The notes: generated from the sequence alone by a model not told the origin. A stretch of 64,000 nucleotides of DNA from FEN-1073 sp963780865 (GCA_963780865.1 CAWADT010000027.1:1-64000); one strand, 5' to 3'; positions 1 to 9,829 are shown, numbered from the stretch's first letter. Numbers and translations are program-made.

Positions 1-189
1 CAACCCGTCGATGATCTCCTGCTCCGCGCCGGGGATCAACCGTTTTTGGTCGGTGTCTTCGATCCGCAGGATGAAGCGGCCGCCGGTTTTCCGCGCGAGA
101 AGATAATCGTAGAGCGCGGTGCGGGCGCTGCCGATGTGCATGTGCCCGGTGGGCGAGGGGGCAAACCGGACGCAAACCGGCGCGGTCAT
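1..189 (-). CDS. gltX: Glutamyl-tRNA synthetase, N-terminal fragment (runs off the window)
   Basis: The first 63 codons of a class I aminoacyl-tRNA synthetase that charges tRNA-Glu (or tRNA-Glu/Gln) with glutamate in the cytoplasm. The start MTAPVCVRFAPSPTGHMHIG contains the signature FAPSPTG followed by the HIGH-type element HMHIG. It continues with ALYDYLLARKTGG and FILRIEDTD, all diagnostic of GltX. The ATG at 187-189 lies just after the rodA stop (192-194) on the same strand, so gltX is probably the last or a later gene of the mre/min operon. In the raw sequence rodA reads in frame into gltX, which I attribute to an extra base near 215. The rest of the gene is beyond position 1. Confidence 0.93.
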   Translation of the reverse strand, partial: MTAPVCVRFAPSPTGHMHIGSARTALYDYLLARKTGGRFILRIEDTDQKRLIPGAEQEIIDGL

Positions 190-191
190 AT

Positions 192-1296
192 CTAAAATTC
201 CATTTCCTTCCGGTACAGGATCGGTGCTTTCCACAAACCCGATCCCGAGCAGCACCGCCCATAGCGAACTTCCGCCGGAGCTGATGAAGGGCAGCGGCAG
301 TCCGGCCACCGGCAGCAGGTTGAGATTCATCCCGATATTAAACGCCGCTTGATAAAAAATCAGCGTCGCCACGCCGTAACCGATCAGCGCCCCGTAGGTA
401 TCCCGCGCGTTGCGGGCGGCCGCCAGACAGCGGTAGACGACGAACCCGAGGATGACGAAAAACACGATCGCACCGACCAATCCGAATTCGCTGGTCAGCA
501 CCGAGAAGATGAAATCGGTCTGGCGCACCTTGAGGAACCGCAGCTGCACCTGGGTGCTCAGCCCATACCCCTGGCCGAGCACGCTGCCCGACCCGATGGC
601 GATCAGCGATTGTTCGATGTTATAGGCGGCGCCGGGATCCGACTCGGGAAAAAGGAAGAGCGCCAGCCGGTGCAATTGATAGGGCGCCAGCAGATTGAAG
701 GAAAGCGCAACGGCCACGCCCACGATCGCCGCGGCCCCGAGGAAGAGGAAGATATTTCGGGGGCATTCCGGCGGCGAAGGTCATGGCCGCCCACAGCGCC
801 ATGATCGAGGATGGCCGTGCTCAGATCCGGTTCCCGCAAAATGACCACCACGGGAATGGCGGCCAGGATCAACGTGCGCAGGATGCCGGCCCAGGATTGC
901 AGGCGGTCCTCGTTGCGCGCGATATCGTCGGCCAGAATCAGGATGAGGGTAACCTTGGCCACTTCCGAGGGCTGGAGGGTGAACGACCCGATCTTGATCC
1001 AGCGCGTGGCGCCGAATGTCCTCGCGCCCACCAGTTCCACGTACAGCAGCAGCAGGATGACGCCGACGAACAGGATCCGCGTCAGTCCGCGCCAGAAATG
1101 GTAGTCGATGACGGTGGCGAGGAGCAGGATGCCCAGCCCGATCAGCGCGAACAGCGCCTGGCGCTGGGCCGTATCGGCCAGGCGAGGCGTTGTCGGCCAC
1201 CGCCGAACGAATCATCACGATGCCGAAGATCGTCAGCAGGGCGGTGCTTCCCAACAGCCCGAAATCAAAATGCCGCCAACGTCGCCAGTCAAACAC
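192..1296 (-). CDS. rodA: RodA, SEDS-family peptidoglycan glycosyltransferase (frame disrupted)
   Basis: Polytopic membrane protein that polymerises lipid II in the elongasome together with PBP2. It starts with GTG at 1296, 9 nt after minE. In the successive frames one reads N-terminal membrane segments, WIKIGSFTLQPSEVAKVTL (typical SEDS QPSE motif), a loop with QTDFIFSVL containing the Asp expected in the catalytic extracellular loop, and a C-terminal LPFISSGGSSLW ending LYRKEMEF and stop at 192. The frame changes about four times (near 1190, 810, 755 and 215). Each change corresponds to one extra base; for example CTCATC became CTCGATC near 810. With those removed the length (about 366 aa) is normal for RodA. 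I regard it as a sequencing artefact rather than a pseudogene. Confidence 0.85.
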
Positions 1297-1305
1297 GGGG
1301 GGCTC

Positions 1306-1581
1306 TTAGAGGGTGCGCTTTCGACGCGAGGGGGCGGGCAGGGGGATGTCGGCCTTGAGATGCTGCTCCCGGCCTTCCGAGAATAAATGCACCTGGACCG
1401 TCGAAGGATCCACGTCGATGTGCTGGGAGATCACGCGGACGATCTCGTCCTTGATTTTTTCGAGGACGCCGGGTTCGATGTCGCTCCGGTCGTGGCTCAG
1501 GACGACGATCAGCCGTTCCTTGGCCGTCCGGGCGCTGGACCGCTCCGCCTGTCCGGTCAGGCGATCCCACAGGCCGCTCAT
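1306..1581 (-). CDS. minE: MinE, cell-division topological specificity factor
   Basis: A 91-residue protein matching MinE in size and layout. The N-terminal amphipathic part is followed by TAKERLIVVLSHDRS (the MinD-binding/contact region) and the C-terminal topological domain with VISQHIDVDPSTVQV. MinE stimulates the MinD ATPase and drives oscillation or positioning of the MinCD inhibitor so that the division septum forms at midcell. The ATG at 1579-1581 overlaps the minD stop (ATGA), indicating translational coupling, and rodA follows 9 nt downstream. This gene is free of frame breaks. Confidence 0.92.
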   Translation of the reverse strand: MSGLWDRLTGQAERSSARTAKERLIVVLSHDRSDIEPGVLEKIKDEIVRVISQHIDVDPSTVQVHLFSEGREQHLKADIPLPAPSRRKRTL

Positions 1582-2385
1582 GATTCGCCTCCCCGGCGCA
1601 TCAGCCGCGCCAAACGTTTCCGCAGGGAGGCGGTCCCATCCAGCGGCGGGAAGGGAACGGGTTCCCCCATCAGCCGCCCGGCGATATCCCGGAAGGCCTG
1701 GCCGGCCTTGCTTTTCGAATCCAGCGCGGCGGGATTGCCGCGGTTGGTGGAGATGAGCACCGATTCGTCTTCCGGAACCAGGCCGATCAGATCCACCGCC
1801 AGGATCTCCAGAATGTCGGCGGTGGCGAGCATGTCGCCCCGTTCGACCAGTTCCGGTTTGATCCGGTTGATGATCAGCTTGCCGGGGCCCTTCTCCTCGG
1901 CCTCCAGGAGCCCGATGATCCGGTCGGCGTCGCGCACGGCGGAGACTTCGGGGTTGGTGACGATAATCGCCGTGTCCGACGCGGCGATGGCGTTGCGGAA
2001 CCCGCGCTCGATCCCGGCCGGCGAGTCGATCAGGATCCAATCCGCCTCCTCGCGCAGCTCGTCGCAGATGCGCACCATGTCGGAGGGCGAGATGGCGGTT
2101 TTATCGCGGGTCTGCGCGGCCGGGATCAGATACAGTTCGGGCAGCCGCTTGTCCTTGATCATCGCCTGGCGCAGCCGCGCGCGGCCTTCCACCACGTCCA
2201 CCAGATCGTAGACGATGCGGTTTTCCAGCCCCATGACCACGTCGAGGTTGCGCAATCCGATGTCGCTGTCGATGCAGACCACCTTCTGCCCGAGCGAGCG
2301 CCAGGGCGACGCCGATGTTGGCCGTGGCGGTGGTTTTCCCCACGCCGCCTTTCCCCGATGTGACCGTCATTACCTTTGCCGTCAT
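1578..2385 (-). CDS. minD: MinD, septum-site-determining ATPase (one frame break)
   Basis: ParA/MinD-family ATPase that recruits MinC to the membrane. The N-terminus MTAKVMTVTSGKGGVGKTTA has the deviant Walker A KGGVGKT. Downstream are VVCIDSDIGLRNLDVVMGLE (switch I), WILIDSPAGIERGF (Walker B/switch II) and a basic C-terminal end (SLRKRLARLMRRG) that fits the amphipathic membrane-targeting helix. The frame changes once near 2295; removing one base joins LALA to GQKVVCIDS and gives about 268 aa, normal for MinD. It starts at an ATGA overlap with minC and ends in an ATGA overlap with minE. Confidence 0.92.
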
Positions 2386-3126
2386 TCCCGCTCCTTGAGG
2401 TGCAGATTTACTTCCGTCGCGTCCGCGAGCTCATCCTCCGGCAAGCGCGGCAGGTTTTTCTTTCGGGTTCCAGGTTTCCGCCACCAGTTGGCCGTCGCGC
2501 AGCGACGCGATCTCCGGCCGGCTGTTTCCCGCTGCGGGCCGGGGAAGTGGCGGCGTGTCCCGCGATCCGCAACTGCATCGGGCTCAGATCCAGGGCGCAG
2601 ACAACCGACTGTTCGTCGCCTTCCGCCCCCGCGTGCACCGTTCCCCGCAAATGCCCCCACACGATCACGCTCCCGCCGGCCACGATCTCGGCGCCGGGGT
2701 TGACGTCGCCCAGGATCGTCACGTGCCCGGGGTAGCGGACGCTGTTTCCGGAGCGGAGGGTTTGATGCAGCAGGATCGCCTCGGATCCGGTGAGTTCGGT
2801 GTCGAGCGGCGTTTCCCGCGCCTCGCGCACGGGGAGCGCCACTTCCAAACCCAGATCCTTCGCGGCGCTGACGGTGCCGGGAGATTGCGAGAGCACCGTC
2901 CGCAGACCCATCCCGCGGTCCGCCAGGGCGCTGCGCAGCCGCGCCAGATCCGCCGCCTGCAAGGGCAAACGCTCCCAGTTGAACGATGGCGTTGGCGCCG
3001 AGGAAAAAATCGGGTTTGGAATCCAGATGGCTCGAGCAGCGAGGGAAACGCTTCCTCCCAGCTCCCTTCGCCGAAGCTGATCAGGAGGCCTTCGTGAATA
3101 CCCTTGACACTGACCTCTACGGGCAT
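2382..3126 (-). CDS. minC: MinC, septum-site-determining protein (several frame breaks)
   Basis: FtsZ-polymerisation inhibitor delivered to the membrane by MinD. The N-terminal domain begins MPVEVSVKGIHEGLLISF. The C-terminal beta-helical domain is clear in the segment with GNSVRYPGHVTILGDVNPGAEIV, GSVIVWGHLRGTVHAG and IASLRDGQLVAETWNPKE. I prefer the ATG at 3126 to the upstream TTG at 3159, because a probable -10 box at 3163-3168 would place the TTG at or before the transcript start. At least four single-base insertions are needed (near 3040, 2975, 2530 and in a run of A near 2463). With the last one removed, the protein ends HLKERE with an ATGA overlap onto minD at 2382; without it the frame stops at 2431. 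Confidence 0.85.
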
Positions 3127-3162
3127 GGCGATTCGCTGAATCCCGGAACGCTCCTGCAAACG

Positions 3163-3171
3163 ATTATAGCA
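3163..3171 (-). promoter_or_regulatory. Extended -10 promoter before minC
   Basis: On the minus strand the sequence reads TGC-TATAAT, a perfect extended -10 element, in the short gap between mrdA (ends 3181) and minC (ATG 3126). No -35 box is recognisable. It would give minCDE-rodA a promoter of their own inside the larger operon, with a leader of about 30 nt. Confidence 0.5.
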
Positions 3172-3180
3172 TGCGGAGCG

Positions 3181-5229
3181 TCATCCGGCGCTCTGCGCGT
3201 CGTTGGCCTTCAATTGATAATACGCTTTGAGCACGTCGCGGACGATCGGCGCGGCCGTCACCGAGCCTTCCCCGCCGTCGTAGACGAACGCCAGCACCGC
3301 GATCTCCGGATTGTCCGGCGGGGCGCATAGGCGCCGTACCAGGCGTGCGGTCGGCCAGGCGTCGCGCTGGCACAGGTTGCGCGATTGGGCGATGTCGTCG
3401 CAATATTCCGCCGTGCCCGTTTTTCCGGCCGAGGGAATGTTGTCGATCTGCGCATATTTGGACGCGGTCCCGTCCGTGACCACCAGGCGCATCCCCGCCT
3501 GCACTTCCTGCATCACCCAGGGCTGCACGAGGATGTCGTTCGTGATTGGGGGTGATTACATTGTCGGCCAGGTCGTAGATGCACCTTGCGGCGGGAAGTT
3601 CTGGGTGACGTTGCCTTCTCCGTCGAGATATTCCTTCAGCAGGGTGGGCTTGATCACTTTTCCGCCGTTGCCAATGGTGGCGATGGATTCCAGAACCTGG
3701 AGCGGCGTCACTTCCACGTACCCCTGGCCGATGGTGGAAATGTAAGTGTCGCCGGTGGCCCAGTTCTCGCCCTTGTTGATCCGTTTCCAGTCCGCATCCG
3801 GGATCAGCCCGGCGACTTCGCCGGGGAGTTCGATCCCGAGGGTTCGTCCGTATCCCAGCGCCTCGGCATACCGTTTGATATTCGTCGATCCCCAGGCCCG
3901 GTGCGGGTACCGGTCCGCCCGGATACCCGCCGCCCAGATTGTAGAAATACACGTCGCAGGATTGGGATAATCCATAAAGAAAATTCACGACCCCGTGGCC
4001 GCTGCGCGGTGTAGCAGTAGAAGAGCATCGGCGTGCCCGGATCACCGGGATAGAATTTCTGCAGGATGGAAATCGACCCGTTGCAGATGATCTGCGTGTC
4101 GGGGGTGACAATTTTCTCGTTCAACGCCCCGATCGCCGTGGCCAGTTTGAAGATCGATCCCGGGGAATACGTCCCGGAAATGGCGTGGTTGAGCAGCGGG
4201 TTGCTGATGTCGGAGGACGAGCGCGTTGTAATAAGCGAGCGGGATCTCGCGGGCGAATTGTTCGTTGTCGTAGGTGGGCAGCGAGACCATCGCGAGGATC
4301 TCGCCCGTCTTGCGGATTCATCGCGATCACCACGCCGGTGATCATCGGGCTGCGCTGGGCCGGCGGTTTCGCAGCCCGCGTCTCGTCGATTTTATTTTGG
4401 AGGATGATCGGTCGCCGCCTCCTGCAGCCGCGAATCGATGGTCAATTGAATGTTCTTGCCGGCCACCGGTTCGATCGGAGGTTCCAAGAGCCGGATGACC
4501 TTGCCCGCGGCGTCCACCTCGACTTTTTCGCTGCCATAGGTCCCCGCCAGAATATCCTGCTCGGAGAGTTCGATCCCCGCATAGCCGATCTTATCCTGGT
4601 CGAGGTTGTACCCGAGGGCTTTGTATTTATCCGCGAGGGTGGTGGGAACCCGGCCCGTATAGCCGATGATGTCCGCCGTGAAGCGGCCGTTGGGATAATC
4701 CCGCACCGAGGAAACCGACACGCCCACTCCCGGCATGTCGGCGGCTTTTTCCTGGATGATCTGAGCCACGGTGGGGTCGGCGTCGCATTGGATCTTCACC
4801 GCGTAGTACGGCGCCAGCTCGATCCACTCGTTGACCAGATCTTCGATCCCGCGGCCGGGGGCGCACTCCTGCGACGGGCGCGAGCCCGGGACGGTGATCG
4901 GGACGCCGGTCAGGTCCGAAAGCGTCCGGTAGATGGCCTGCACCTGGCCGGTGTCGTCGGGAAGGTCGGCGGGGGTGATGGTGATGTTGTAGGAAGGAAC
5001 ATTGCGCGCCAGGATCACCCCGTTGCGATCGTAGATCACGCCGCGCGAGGAGGGCAGGCTGATCACCTGGGTGCGGTTGGTTTCGGCCAGCGCCAGGTAG
5101 TATTTGCCCATGATCGACCTGGAGGAAGAACAGGCGCGCGGCGAAGATCACGAAGAGAACGATCATCGCCGCGAGGAAGATCCGGATGCGCTGCGGGATG
5201 ACCCGGTTATCCTTGGAAGGCGTATTCAT
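3181..5229 (-). CDS. mrdA: Penicillin-binding protein 2, elongasome transpeptidase (many frame breaks)
   Basis: Class B PBP that cross-links peptidoglycan with RodA during elongation. The start MNTPSKDNRVIPQR precedes one transmembrane anchor (IFLAAMIVLFVIFAARLFF). The dimerisation domain has the family motif RGVIYDRNGVILARN. The transpeptidase domain shows SPGSIFKLA (catalytic Ser and Lys of SxxK) and SAGKTGTAEY (KTGT box). About seven frame changes occur between 5115 and 3290; those I traced (near 5115, 4400, 4295, 4220 and 4015) are each one extra base, twice producing CGATC from CATC. The corrected length of about 680 aa is normal for PBP2. The start overlaps the mreD stop by ATGA, with a GGAGGA ribosome-binding site just upstream. 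Confidence 0.88.
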
Positions 5230-5731
5230 GCTTCCTCCTCCGCCAGAGCCGGAGCGCCGACGATAATGCAGCCGGCGCAGGGCGAGGTAGACGGGAATCG
5301 AGGCGACGGTGTTGAGAAACGCGGTTGGCAGGGTGACATAGGTGAGGAGGTATCCAACCTCGAGGGGATGGCCGAACAGGACGAGCATGGCGGCGGAAGC
5401 CAGATGGGCGATCACAGTTCCGAACATCGCGATGGCCATCACCGCCAGCGGACTGCGGGTCCACAGCCGCCCATGCAGCGCCCCGACGAAAATCGCCGCC
5501 AGGAGGTAGGCGATGGCCGTAAGTCCCGAACGGGCCGCCGGAAAACATGTCGGCGAATAGTCCGCCAAGGAGCGCCCACACCAGCCCTTCCTCCGGGCGC
5601 AGCATGCTCCAGCAGAGCACCGCCACCAGCAGCAGGTCGAGGCTACCGTCCAGGAAGAGGATCTGCCGGAAGATTGTGGTTTGCAGCAAAGCCAGGAGCG
5701 CGAGCAGCGGGACGGAAAGGAACCAGATCAT
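5226..5731 (-). CDS. mreD: MreD, rod shape-determining membrane protein (two frame breaks)
   Basis: Small, very hydrophobic integral membrane protein of the elongasome, here about 168 aa with five to six predicted membrane segments. It starts MIWFLSVPLLALLALLQTT and contains the MreD-typical GLVWALLGGLFADMFSG followed by AIAYLLAAIFVGAL. One extra base near 5532 joins PFG to LTAIAY. A second near 5262 puts the end in the frame APALAEEEA-stop, giving the ATGA overlap with mrdA. Without it mreD would read straight into mrdA, an apparent fusion I reject. It lies between mreC (10 nt upstream) and mrdA. Confidence 0.85.
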
Positions 5732-5741
5732 CGCGGCGGCC

Positions 5742-6587
5742 TTAGGAGGTCGTTCCTTGCAGCGGGCCGATTTGCACCGGCTGGAAGTTGGTGATGATGA
5801 GAACCATTTCCAGGCTGGTGAAATCGTTGCGCGGTTCGATGACGGCGGTCTGATACAGTTCGTAATCCCGGCGGTGAACGCTGACCACCCGCCCGATCAG
5901 AATCTCCGGCGGGAATCCTCCGCCCAGGCCGGAGGTGACCACGAGATCCCCGACGGTCACCGTGACATCCTGGGGGATATAGATCATCTGCACTCCGCCG
6001 GTCGACTGACCCACGAGCACGCCTTCCGCCCGGCTGGCCTGGATCCTCGCGTTGATGACCGAATTCGGATCGATGATCAGCTGCACCTTGGAGGCCGTCG
6101 CGCTCACTTCGGTGATCCTGCCCACCAGCCCTTTTTCGTTGACCACCGGCATCCCGCGCCGGACTCCCGCGTCGGAACCTTCGTCGAGGATCAGGTAATG
6201 CAGGAAGGGGTTGGTATCCCGGCCGATCACTTGCGCCACGAGGTACCGGTTTTCCGGCTGCTGCCGCGCGGCGCCCAGCAGCGCGCGGAGAGCATCGGCC
6301 TCCGAGGCCTGTTCCTGCAGGGTGACCAATTCCGCTTCCAGCTGGGCCACCTGGGCTTCCAGCTGGTTGTTGCGCTGGATCAGGTCCTGCAGATTGCGCG
6401 GGGCGGTGAGGAAATCGCGGATATTGAAAAACGCGGTGGAAATGGTGTGCTGCGCGCCGGTGACGCCGCGCAGGGCCAGATCCTGCACCGGTTGGATGAC
6501 GCCCGCCTGGCCGAGGACCACCAGGCCGGCGGCCGCCAACAAAAGGGCAAGCGCAATCGTGAAAAAACGTCTTCTGGGATTAACCAT
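5742..6587 (-). CDS. mreC: MreC, rod shape-determining protein
   Basis: Bitopic periplasm-facing scaffold that links MreB filaments to PBP2. It has 281 residues: a short basic cytoplasmic N-terminus, one membrane helix (about residues 8-28), a coiled coil (about 60-100, LIQRNNQLEAQVAQLEAEL) and then the two beta-barrel domains with the family motif KGLVGRI and the conserved LVVTSGLGGGFPPEI. Length and layout are normal and the frame is intact. It lies between mreB and mreD in the classical mreBCD order. Confidence 0.95.
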   Translation of the reverse strand: MVNPRRRFFTIALALLLAAAGLVVLGQAGVIQPVQDLALRGVTGAQHTISTAFFNIRDFLTAPRNLQDLIQRNNQLEAQVAQLEAELVTLQEQASEADALRALLGAARQQPENRYLVAQVIGRDTNPFLHYLILDEGSDAGVRRGMPVVNEKGLVGRITEVSATASKVQLIIDPNSVINARIQASRAEGVLVGQSTGGVQMIYIPQDVTVTVGDLVVTSGLGGGFPPEILIGRVVSVHRRDYELYQTAVIEPRNDFTSLEMVLIITNFQPVQIGPLQGTTS

Positions 6588-6621
6588 AATTCGCCAAGGG
6601 AGAAGGCAGCGCCGCGAGGTT

Positions 6622-7686
6622 TTACCGGCGGCCGCGATGATCCCGTTCGGGGGAAGCGAGGAATTCGCGATGATCGTCCATCCCGGCGAGGATCGCCGCT
6701 GCGCCGCGCACCACGCATGTCAGCGGGTCGTCGGCGCGCCATACGCGGATGTGGAATTCTTCGCCGAGTTTTTCCGGCAGGCCGTTCAGCAGCGATCCGC
6801 CGCCGGTCAGGCACAGCCCGGAATCCAGCAAGTCGGCCATGATCTCCGGCGGAGCCTTCTCGAGCAGGTCCCGCAACGCCTGGGAGATCGACTTCAAGGA
6901 AGGGGCCAGCGCTTCGCGCATTTCAATCGAGGAGATTTCCACTTCCTCCGGCAATCCGGAGATCAGGTTGCGCCCCCGGACGGTCATGACTTTCTCTTCG
7001 CCCAGCGGGGCGGCGGCGCCGACGGTCTTCTTGGCCGTCTCCGCCATCGTCTGGCCGACCAGCAGATTGTATTTATCCCGCAGGTAGGTGGAGACGTTTT
7101 CGTCCATTTCGTCGCCCGCCACGCGGATCGAATTCGAGAACAGGATCCGGCGCGCGGAAAACACGGCGATCTCGGTCGTTCCGCCGCCGATGTCCATCAG
7201 CATCGTGCTGTGCACGCCGCGGATGGGCAGCCCGGCGCCGAGCGCCGAGGCGACCGGTTCCTCCACCAGCAGCGCCTCGCGCGCGCCCGCCGACTGGGCG
7301 GCGTCCACCACCGCCCTGCGTTCCACGCTGGTGGCGCCCACCGGCACGCCGACGATCACCCGCGTGAGCGGCACCGGCACCACGTTCTGGTTGATCACCC
7401 GCCGGATGAAATACTCGAGCATCGTGGCCGTCGCGTCGAATTCGGAAATCACGCCGTCGCGGATGGGGCGCAGGGTGACCACGCTCGGCGGCGTCCGGCC
7501 GATGATTTCCTTCGCCGCCCGGCCGACCTTGAGCACCCGGCGGGTTTTCTTGTCGACGGCCACCCAGGAGGGTTCGTTAATGACGATGCCTTTCCCATAC
7601 ACGTTGACCAGCGTGTTGGCTGTTCCGAGATCGATGCTGATATCCAGCGTGACGAGACTGAGCAGCCATTGAACGGGATTACGCAA
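6622..7686 (-). CDS. mreB: MreB, bacterial actin homologue
   Basis: Actin-fold ATPase that forms membrane-bound filaments directing lateral wall synthesis. The 354 residues include the phosphate-1 motif DISIDLGTANTLV, the phosphate-2 motif MLMDIGGGTTEIAV and the adenosine motif LCLTGGGSLL. The N-terminal stretch MRNPVQWLLS is amphipathic and could serve in membrane binding. The start is TTG at 7686 with AGGAGA eight bases upstream. It is the first gene of the mre-min-rodA operon and is uninterrupted, unlike most genes behind it. Confidence 0.96.
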   Translation of the reverse strand: MRNPVQWLLSLVTLDISIDLGTANTLVNVYGKGIVINEPSWVAVDKKTRRVLKVGRAAKEIIGRTPPSVVTLRPIRDGVISEFDATATMLEYFIRRVINQNVVPVPLTRVIVGVPVGATSVERRAVVDAAQSAGAREALLVEEPVASALGAGLPIRGVHSTMLMDIGGGTTEIAVFSARRILFSNSIRVAGDEMDENVSTYLRDKYNLLVGQTMAETAKKTVGAAAPLGEEKVMTVRGRNLISGLPEEVEISSIEMREALAPSLKSISQALRDLLEKAPPEIMADLLDSGLCLTGGGSLLNGLPEKLGEEFHIRVWRADDPLTCVVRGAAAILAGMDDHREFLASPERDHRGRR

Positions 7687-7748
7687 TGTGTTCTCCTAGG
7701 AAATGGGCGGAAATCGGCGGTCGAACCTTGTCCGAAGGACGACCGGAA

Positions 7749-7757
7749 ATTATACCA
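7749..7757 (-). promoter_or_regulatory. mreB: Extended -10 promoter of the mreB operon
   Basis: Reads TGG-TATAAT on the minus strand, about 60 nt before the mreB start; no good -35 box is visible at 16-18 nt. It faces away from the tyrS promoter, so the gap is a divergent promoter region. Confidence 0.6.
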
Positions 7758-7802
7758 TCCGGCATTTTTCGGCTGTTTTTCCGCGTGAATTCCCGAAGTT
7801 GA

Positions 7803-7811
7803 TGCTATAAT
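7803..7811 (+). promoter_or_regulatory. tyrS: Extended -10 promoter of tyrS
   Basis: TGC-TATAAT on the plus strand, about 50 nt before the tyrS ATG. The leader contains CAGGGAGGAT but is too short for a T-box, and no T-box or terminator structure was seen. Confidence 0.55.
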
Positions 7812-7863
7812 TCATCTTCAACCCCCAGGGAGGATAGGCTTCTTCCCAAGGATCGGAGCCGGA

Positions 7864-9100
7864 ATGCCAGCACCCTCGTTGGAAGAGCAAGTCGAAATAT
7901 TAATGCAGGGAACGGAATACGGAGACCGGGCGCTGCAGGAGGCGATGGCGGTCGAATTGCGCGAGCGCCTGATCCTGGCCGGCAAGGAAGGGCGCCCGCT
8001 GCGCGTGTACGCCGGCTACGATCCCACCTCTTCGGATCTGCACCTCGGCCATACCGTCACCATGCGCAAGCTGCGCCAGTTCCAGGAACTGGGCCATACC
8101 ACCATCTTCCTGATCGGCGATTACACCGCGCGCGTGGGCGATCCGTCGGATAAAAATGCGCTGCGTCCGCAGTTGATGGAGGAGAAGATCCGCGAGAACG
8201 GGCGCACCTACGCCGAGCAGGCGTTCCGGATCCTGGACCGCGAAAGCCACCGAAGTCCGCTACAACTCCGAATGGCTGTCCAAACTCAGTTTCGCCGAAC
8301 TGATCCGGCTGGGTTCCAATTTCACCATCCAGCAGTTCACCACCCGCGAAAACTTCCGGCTGCGCTGGGACCGCGGAGACGCCATCTACCTGCACGAATT
8401 CTTCTACTCGATCATGCAGGGCTACGACGCCTACTCGCTGCAAGCCGACGTGCAGGTGGGCGGGACCGAACAGCTTTTCAACATCCTCACCGCCGGGCGG
8501 AAGATCATGGAGTATTACGGCGCCCGGCCCAACATCGGCGTGCTCCTGGGAATCCTCCCGGGAACCGACGGCGTGATCCGGATGAGCAAGAGTCTGGGGA
8601 ATCACATCCCGCTGACCGCCGCCGCGGACGACATGTACGGCAAGGTGATGAGCGTTCCGGACGCGGCGATGATGACCTACTACCGCCTGCTTACCCGCTT
8701 TCCGCCGGCCCAGATCGCCGAGGTGGAGCGGACGCTGAAAGCGGGTAAGCTCCATCCGCGCGACGCCAAGATGCAACTCGCGCGGGAGATCGTCGAGATT
8801 TACCACGGCGCCGAACAGGCCGCCTCCGCCGAGGAGCAGTTCCGGCGCGTGTTCCAGCGCGAGGAATTGCCGGAGGATATCCCGGTTCTGGAAGTGAAAG
8901 GCGCGCCGAAGCTCGCGGATTTTCTGGCCGATCACGGGCTGGCGAAAAGCCGGAGCGAGGCCCGGCGCCTGATCGAGCAGGGCGGCGTGCGTCTGGACGG
9001 GGTAACGCTCAAAGACCCCGCGGCGGCCGTTTCGGTCCAAGGCGATCCGGTGCTGCAGGTAGGGAAACGCCGATTCGTCCGGTTGAAAAAAATCGAATAA
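7864..9100 (+). CDS. tyrS: Tyrosyl-tRNA synthetase (one frame break)
   Basis: Class I synthetase that charges tRNA-Tyr. The catalytic domain has AGYDPTSSDLHLGHTVT with the HIGH-type HLGH and GTDGVIRMSKSLGN with the KMSKS-type RMSKS. An S4-like RNA-binding domain closes the protein (LADFLADHGLAKSRSEARRL, then GGVRLDG). The frame changes near 8241, where one extra G (CGCAAAGC read as CGCGAAAGC) separates RILD from RKATEVRYNSEW. With it removed the protein is about 411 aa, the usual length. Because this is normally an essential gene, the break argues for a sequence error. It is transcribed away from mreB. Confidence 0.93.
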
Positions 9101-9205
9101 CTGTTCAGCCTCCCCCTCATCCCATCCTTCTCCCAGCATACCCCCGCTTCGCGAGGGCAGGCGCTGGGAGAAGGTGACCGGAGGCCGAATGAGGGCGGGA
9201 AAAAA
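9101..9205. repeat. REP-like palindromic element, copy A
   Basis: Contains CCTTCTCCCAGC (9126-9137) and its inverse GCTGGGAGAAGG (9163-9174), flanked by CCCCTCAT and GAATGAGGG. The same element occurs at 22468-22575 and, inverted, at 58255-58373, with looser relatives at 54227-54325 and 63541-63672. It lies directly after the tyrS stop and may act as a transcript-end hairpin. Confidence 0.75.
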
Positions 9206-9316
9206 AGTTGTAGTTTTTTCTAATAGATTGTTCATTCAAATAGGACAAAATGAGCAGTAACAAAACCGATTTTTATTTTCCGCCGGGCGGTCGAGGGTTC
9301 CCGGGAAAGAGGACCC

Positions 9317-9829
9317 ATGGAACAGCAACAGCGCATCGATGCTTCGTCCGGATTATTTCCGCAGGCCATGCTGGAGACCCTTCTAGCCCATGAAGTGGCC
9401 AGGTCTCGCCGGTATCCCAGTCCGATCTCGCTCCTTTATTTCGCCTTGCGGTTCCCGATGGATCCTTCCCCGGACATCATCGATAGCGCGCACATCCTGA
9501 TCGCCAATCACCTGCACGCGGCTATGCGCGAGGCGGACCTGCCGGGTCATTTCGAAGGGAACTATCTGGTGATCATGCCTTCCACCGAAAGCGACGGCGC
9601 CAAGATCGCGGCCGAGCGGATGCTCGAAAATTTTCCCCGTTCGCACCTAACGCGGTCGGCGGAATCATTCGACCTGTCGCTGTGCATCGGAATAGCTTCG
9701 CATAAAGGCGGATCGGAAATCTCCGCCGCCCAACTTCTTTCCAACGCTTCCATGGCGCTGTGGGAAGCGCAAAAACGAGGACCCAAAAGCCTGGTGGTGT
9801 ACGGGGAGATGGTGAAAAAGACCGTCTGA
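9317..9829 (+). CDS. Degenerate GGDEF-like domain protein, copy 1
   Basis: A 170-residue cytoplasmic protein with the outline of a GGDEF domain: SGLFPQAMLETLLAHEVARS at the start (equivalent of LTGLxNR), ISLLYFALRF (first core strand), FEGNYLVIMP where the active enzymes have GGDEF, and LCIGIAS plus ALWEAQKRG at the C-terminal end. The GGDEF loop reads E-G-N-Y-L, lacking the metal-binding and catalytic acids, so diguanylate cyclase activity is not expected. A role as GTP or c-di-GMP sensor, or as a structural domain, is inference. An AGAGGA ribosome-binding site precedes the ATG. A paralogue follows directly. Confidence 0.7.
   Translation: MEQQQRIDASSGLFPQAMLETLLAHEVARSRRYPSPISLLYFALRFPMDPSPDIIDSAHILIANHLHAAMREADLPGHFEGNYLVIMPSTESDGAKIAAERMLENFPRSHLTRSAESFDLSLCIGIASHKGGSEISAAQLLSNASMALWEAQKRGPKSLVVYGEMVKKTV

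Noticed and set aside
1..1296. RodA-GltX fusion read through in one frame
   Set aside because: The join depends on an extra base near 215; without it rodA ends LYRKEMEF with a stop at 192, and gltX has its own ATG at 189.
4627..5731. MreD-PBP2 fusion read through in one frame
   Set aside because: Explained by a +1 insertion near 5262; removal gives an mreD stop that overlaps the mrdA ATG and a GGAGGA ribosome-binding site.
7801..7863. T-box riboswitch before tyrS
   Set aside because: Only about 50 nt lie between promoter and start codon, too short for a T-box, and there is no terminator.
192..8250. Programmed +1 frameshifting or genuine decay of the elongasome operon
   Set aside because: Too many sites, no shared slippery sequence, and essential tyrS affected while mreB and mreC between them are intact; sequence error is the simpler reading.
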